From Fontibacillus puldeungensis (GTDB lineage Bacteria > Bacillota > Bacilli > Paenibacillales > Paenibacillaceae), in assembly GCF_042678945.1 (NCBI RefSeq), contig NZ_JBHTLM010000004.1:62001-126000 (forward strand): DNA of 64,000 nt, written 5' to 3'. The notes under the pieces are model-generated. The model was not told where the DNA came from, made no database searches, and was given only the letters and a program-made list of their open reading frames with translations. Positions 61,388 to 64,000 of the stretch are shown here, piece after piece. A program made the position numbers and the translations under genes. Position 1 is the stretch's first letter; every line of letters begins with the position of its first letter.

Positions 61388-61819
61388 ATGATGGCATTTG
61401 AGAATCCAAGTCGTGAAGAAATCAAGGAAATCCTACTGAACGCCGGCAACATCGCCGTAGTCGGCCTGTCCGACAAAACCGATCGTACCTCTTACATGGT
61501 AGCCCAGGCGCTGCAAAACAACGGTTATCATATTATTCCGGTCAATCCTACGGTAAACGGGGAGATCCTTGGCGAAAAAGTTTATTCCTCACTTTCGGAA
61601 ATTCCGGAACCAGTTGATATTGTTAACGTATTCCGCCGCAGTGAACAGACACCCCCTGTAGCGGAGGAAGCGGTGAAGATTGGGGCCCGCGTGCTTTGGC
61701 TGCAGCTTGGTATTTCAAGCGATGAAGCCTATGAGATTGCCTCAAACGGTGGCCTTAAGGTCATTATGGACCGCTGTATCAAGGTTGAAGACAGCATATT
61801 GATCGGAAAAAGAAAATAG
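61388..61819 (+). CDS. CoA-binding domain protein (YccU-like)
   Basis: The 143-residue protein is a single CoA-binding Rossmann domain: GNIAVVGLSDKTDRTSYMVA, VNPTVNGEILGEKVYSSLSE, VDIVNVFRRSEQTPPVAEEA and ARVLWLQLGISS. The function is unknown; relatives are CoA- or nucleotide-binding regulators. AGGGAGGA precedes ATG 61388. It follows aroA by 33 bases. Confidence 0.88.
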   Translation: MMAFENPSREEIKEILLNAGNIAVVGLSDKTDRTSYMVAQALQNNGYHIIPVNPTVNGEILGEKVYSSLSEIPEPVDIVNVFRRSEQTPPVAEEAVKIGARVLWLQLGISSDEAYEIASNGGLKVIMDRCIKVEDSILIGKRK

Positions 61820-61834
61820 CTACTTGATTGCCGA

Positions 61835-61866
61835 AGGGGACTATTCTTTGCGAAGGTCCCTTTTTG
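61835..61866 (+). terminator. Terminator of the aroK-aroA-CoA-binding group
   Basis: AAGGGGAC and GGTCCCTT pair loosely with one bulge, followed by T5. Confidence 0.65.
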
Positions 61867-61976
61867 GTCCGGGCTTTTTTCCTTTGACAAATTTAACGGG
61901 CTAGGATTACCATAATGGAATAGAGAGAGGGTATCCTATAAAGATACTTCAGAAGCAGGACATAGGGGGGCAATAC

Positions 61977-63719
61977 ATGATACAGGGGATCGGCGCAGCA
62001 GCGGGAGTAGCGATCGGCAAGGCTTTTGTGCTGCCCGCCTGGGAATGGGATGTACCGGATCAGCGACTGGATAAGGTTGATCTGGCGAAAGAATTCGAAC
62101 GGTTATACGAGGGGATTCGGACATCCAAAACCGAGATAGAAGTGATGAAAAACGAGATCAAGGAAACGGTCGGTGCTGAGGAGTCGGGAATTTTTGATGC
62201 TCACCTGGCCATTCTGGAAGATCCCGTTTTTATGAGTGAAATCCGGGGAATTATCGAACGTCAGTACAAGGCGGCCGAGGTTGCTGTGAAGGAAGCCATC
62301 GACCATTTTGTAACGATGTTTGATCTCCTGGACGATGAATACATGAAGGAGCGGGCGCTCGACATCAAAGATGTCGGAAATCGCTTGCTTAAGCATTTGT
62401 TGGGTACTCCGGATATTACGCTGCCGGCAGATACGCAGCCTTATATATTGGTGGCTAAGGAACTGTCGCCTTCCCAGCTTGTCCATTTGAATCCGGATAA
62501 CGTGCTTGGCATGGTAACGATGGCTGGCGGGAAAACGTCTCATTCCGCAATCATGGCCCGGGCGCTAGGGATTCCTCTCGTATCAGGACTCGAGAATAAG
62601 CTTTCTGAACCGTTGCAAACGGGAGATCTGCTAATTATCGACGGTGACGAAGGATATTTATATTTAAATCCAGAGCGGGATATCGTCGATCGATATACCG
62701 AGGTGGCCGAGAAGCAGCGCCGCCGGAAAGAGCAACTTCAACTGCTGGCTGCGGTAGAGTCGGTGACTAAAGACGGCGTACATGTCCGTTTGGCGGGCAA
62801 TATCAGTTCCGTTAAAGATCTGGAGCTGGCCCTTAAATACGGTGCCGAAGGTGTGGGGCTGTTCCGTACGGAGTTCTTGTACATGGATCGTTCCTCTTTC
62901 CCTGGAGAAGAAGAGCAGTTTGAGGTGTACCGTCAGGTTGCGGAGAAGGCCGGGACTCATCCTGTTGTCATTCGCACCCTGGATATCGGCGGGGATAAGC
63001 AGCTGGAGTACTTCGAACTGCCGGAAGAGGATAATCCCGTATTGGGCTATCGGGCGATTCGGATTAGTCTAGATCGACGGGAACTGTTCCAGACTCAGCT
63101 TACTGCGATCTTACGCGCCAGCGCCTACGGCAACGTCAAGATCATGTACCCGATGATTTCCTCTTTGGAAGAGATCAGGGAGGCCAATGGGATTTTGGCG
63201 GATGCGAAGCGGGATTTGGATGCGCGGAGCATTTCGTACAATTCGCAGATTCAGGTCGGCATTATGATAGAGGTTCCGGCAGCAGCGGCGATTGCCGATT
63301 TGCTGGCGGAGGAAGCGGATTTCTTCAGTATTGGAACCAACGACTTGGTTCAATATGTCTTAGCGGTTGACCGGATGAATGAGAAGATCGCTCATCTGTA
63401 CCATCCATTCCATCCGGCTGTACTTCGCTTGCTGCGGCAAACGGTACAGGCCGCTAAATCGGCAGGAATTCCCGTCAGCGTATGTGGAGAAATGGCCGGG
63501 GATGAGAAGGCGGTACCGGTATGGCTTCATCTTGGCGTGAGCGACCTAAGCATGTCGCCGCAATCCTTGCTTCGAGTGAAGCATAGAATTCTGAATTCGA
63601 CGGCTGAGGAAAGCAAAGGAGTCGGGGCTGCTTGCTATCGCTTGCCAACCAGTGATCAGATAGAAGCTGAGCTAATCCGCTTCGGACATGAGATGGAGAA
63701 AGACAGGCTCTGCAATTGA
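61977..63719 (+). CDS. ptsI: PTS enzyme I (phosphoenolpyruvate-protein phosphotransferase)
   Basis: Enzyme I takes phosphate from PEP and passes it to HPr to drive sugar uptake. The 580-residue protein has an N-terminal HPr-interaction domain. The phosphohistidine swivel GGKTSHSAIMARALGIP and the PEP-binding barrel GLFRTEFLYMDR, TLDIGGDKQ, EVPAAAAIADLL and SVCGEMAGDE follow. No ptsH is adjacent, unlike the usual ptsHI pair. TTGACA at 61884 with TACCAT 18 bases on is a candidate promoter. A run of G precedes ATG 61977. Confidence 0.94.
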   Translation: MIQGIGAAAGVAIGKAFVLPAWEWDVPDQRLDKVDLAKEFERLYEGIRTSKTEIEVMKNEIKETVGAEESGIFDAHLAILEDPVFMSEIRGIIERQYKAAEVAVKEAIDHFVTMFDLLDDEYMKERALDIKDVGNRLLKHLLGTPDITLPADTQPYILVAKELSPSQLVHLNPDNVLGMVTMAGGKTSHSAIMARALGIPLVSGLENKLSEPLQTGDLLIIDGDEGYLYLNPERDIVDRYTEVAEKQRRRKEQLQLLAAVESVTKDGVHVRLAGNISSVKDLELALKYGAEGVGLFRTEFLYMDRSSFPGEEEQFEVYRQVAEKAGTHPVVIRTLDIGGDKQLEYFELPEEDNPVLGYRAIRISLDRRELFQTQLTAILRASAYGNVKIMYPMISSLEEIREANGILADAKRDLDARSISYNSQIQVGIMIEVPAAAAIADLLAEEADFFSIGTNDLVQYVLAVDRMNEKIAHLYHPFHPAVLRLLRQTVQAAKSAGIPVSVCGEMAGDEKAVPVWLHLGVSDLSMSPQSLLRVKHRILNSTAEESKGVGAACYRLPTSDQIEAELIRFGHEMEKDRLCN

Positions 63720-63736
63720 GTTCTAAAAAAGGGTAA

Positions 63737-63777
63737 AAAAAACCGCTGTCGCCGGTTTAAGGTGACGGCGGTTTGCC
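63737..63777. terminator. Bidirectional terminator between ptsI and PfpI-like gene
   Basis: AAACCGC and GCGGTTT form the base with GTC-CC/GG-GAC inside. Runs of A precede and T-rich bases follow. Confidence 0.8.
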
Positions 63778-63825
63778 GTTTCAAGGAGCAAATGCCGGTA
63801 AAAAAATGACTCATTCTCTTAAATA

Positions 63826-64000
63826 TTACCGGCGTTCTGCCTCGGCAAGCGCATCAACAAAGGCCTTTCCATATGGCGGCAAATCCGGTGGCCGTCGGGC
63901 CGAAATAATATGCCCGTCCACGACGACCGGCTCGTCTTTCCATATGGCTCCGGCATTTTCCATATCGTCTCGGATGCCCGGGGTAGACGTAACGGTAACG
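63826..64000 (-). CDS. DJ-1/PfpI-family protein, C-terminal part
   Basis: The frame enters from the right edge and stops at TAA 63826. The 58 visible residues read VTVTSTPGIRDDMENAGA, WKDEPVVVDGHIISARRPPD, then LPPYGKAFVDALAEAERR. This is the conserved end of DJ-1/PfpI proteins (protease I, deglycase or chaperone), where the SARRPxDLP pattern is typical. The nucleophile cysteine lies beyond the window. Confidence 0.85.
   Translation of the reverse strand, partial: VTVTSTPGIRDDMENAGAIWKDEPVVVDGHIISARRPPDLPPYGKAFVDALAEAERR

Overview
The window looks like chromosome of a low-to-mid GC, spore-forming, Paenibacillus-like member of the Bacillota. The grounds are: AGGAGG-type ribosome binding sites with frequent GTG and TTG starts, a T-box leader, a PyrR attenuator, DapL instead of the acetylated or succinylated lysine route, an SLH-domain surface protein, a YteA-like zinc-finger protein, and many small DUF families typical of this group (DUF1450, DUF1054, DUF1292, DUF3006, DUF523, DUF5665, YmaF). 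The species assignment is inference.

Layout. 1-8150 is housekeeping: the tail of an upstream gene, T-box-controlled ileS of the long eukaryote-like type, a DUF5665 gene, a YteA-like gene, lspA, an RluA-family pseudouridine synthase and dapL. 8320-17530 is one pyrimidine operon, pyrR-pyrB-pyrC-carA-carB-pyrF-pyrE, behind a single clear promoter and PyrR attenuator. 17600-19210 is a secreted SLH plus GH18 protein. 19430-26720 is a five-gene, overlapping ABC operon: ATPase, lipoprotein membrane-fusion protein, FtsX-type permease, a second ATPase with an AbrB-like tail, and a family-1 solute-binding lipoprotein. 26795-30570 carries two CAT-anticodon tRNAs (initiator Met and Ile2), small accessory genes, a decayed epimerase fragment, DUF523 and tRNA-Leu(TAA).

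30571-35142 is a decayed genomic island inserted in the 3' part of tRNA-Leu. A 63-bp near-perfect direct repeat marks its ends. A tyrosine recombinase pseudogene lies next to the tRNA. The cargo includes a two-gene unit with an operator-like palindrome, a DUF7669-like remnant and an HNH endonuclease. The old tRNA terminator survives beyond the right end.

35477-64000 returns to chromosomal genes. They include a Big2-repeat secreted protein, a ComEC-like hydrolase lipoprotein with DUF3006, manA plus a ROK kinase divergent from a LacI-type regulator, and sodA plus a SufR-like cysteine-rich regulator whose promoters share a 31-bp element. There are also several metabolite and stress genes, tRNA-Val(GAC), speA, an MFS transporter, gndA, aroK-aroA, ptsI and the end of a DJ-1/PfpI protein. 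I saw no rRNA genes, CRISPR arrays or intact insertion sequences.

The observations I rate highest are the shared sodA/regulator promoter element, the tRNA-Leu island with its coupled regulator and small-membrane-peptide module, and the hybrid exporter plus binding-protein operon.
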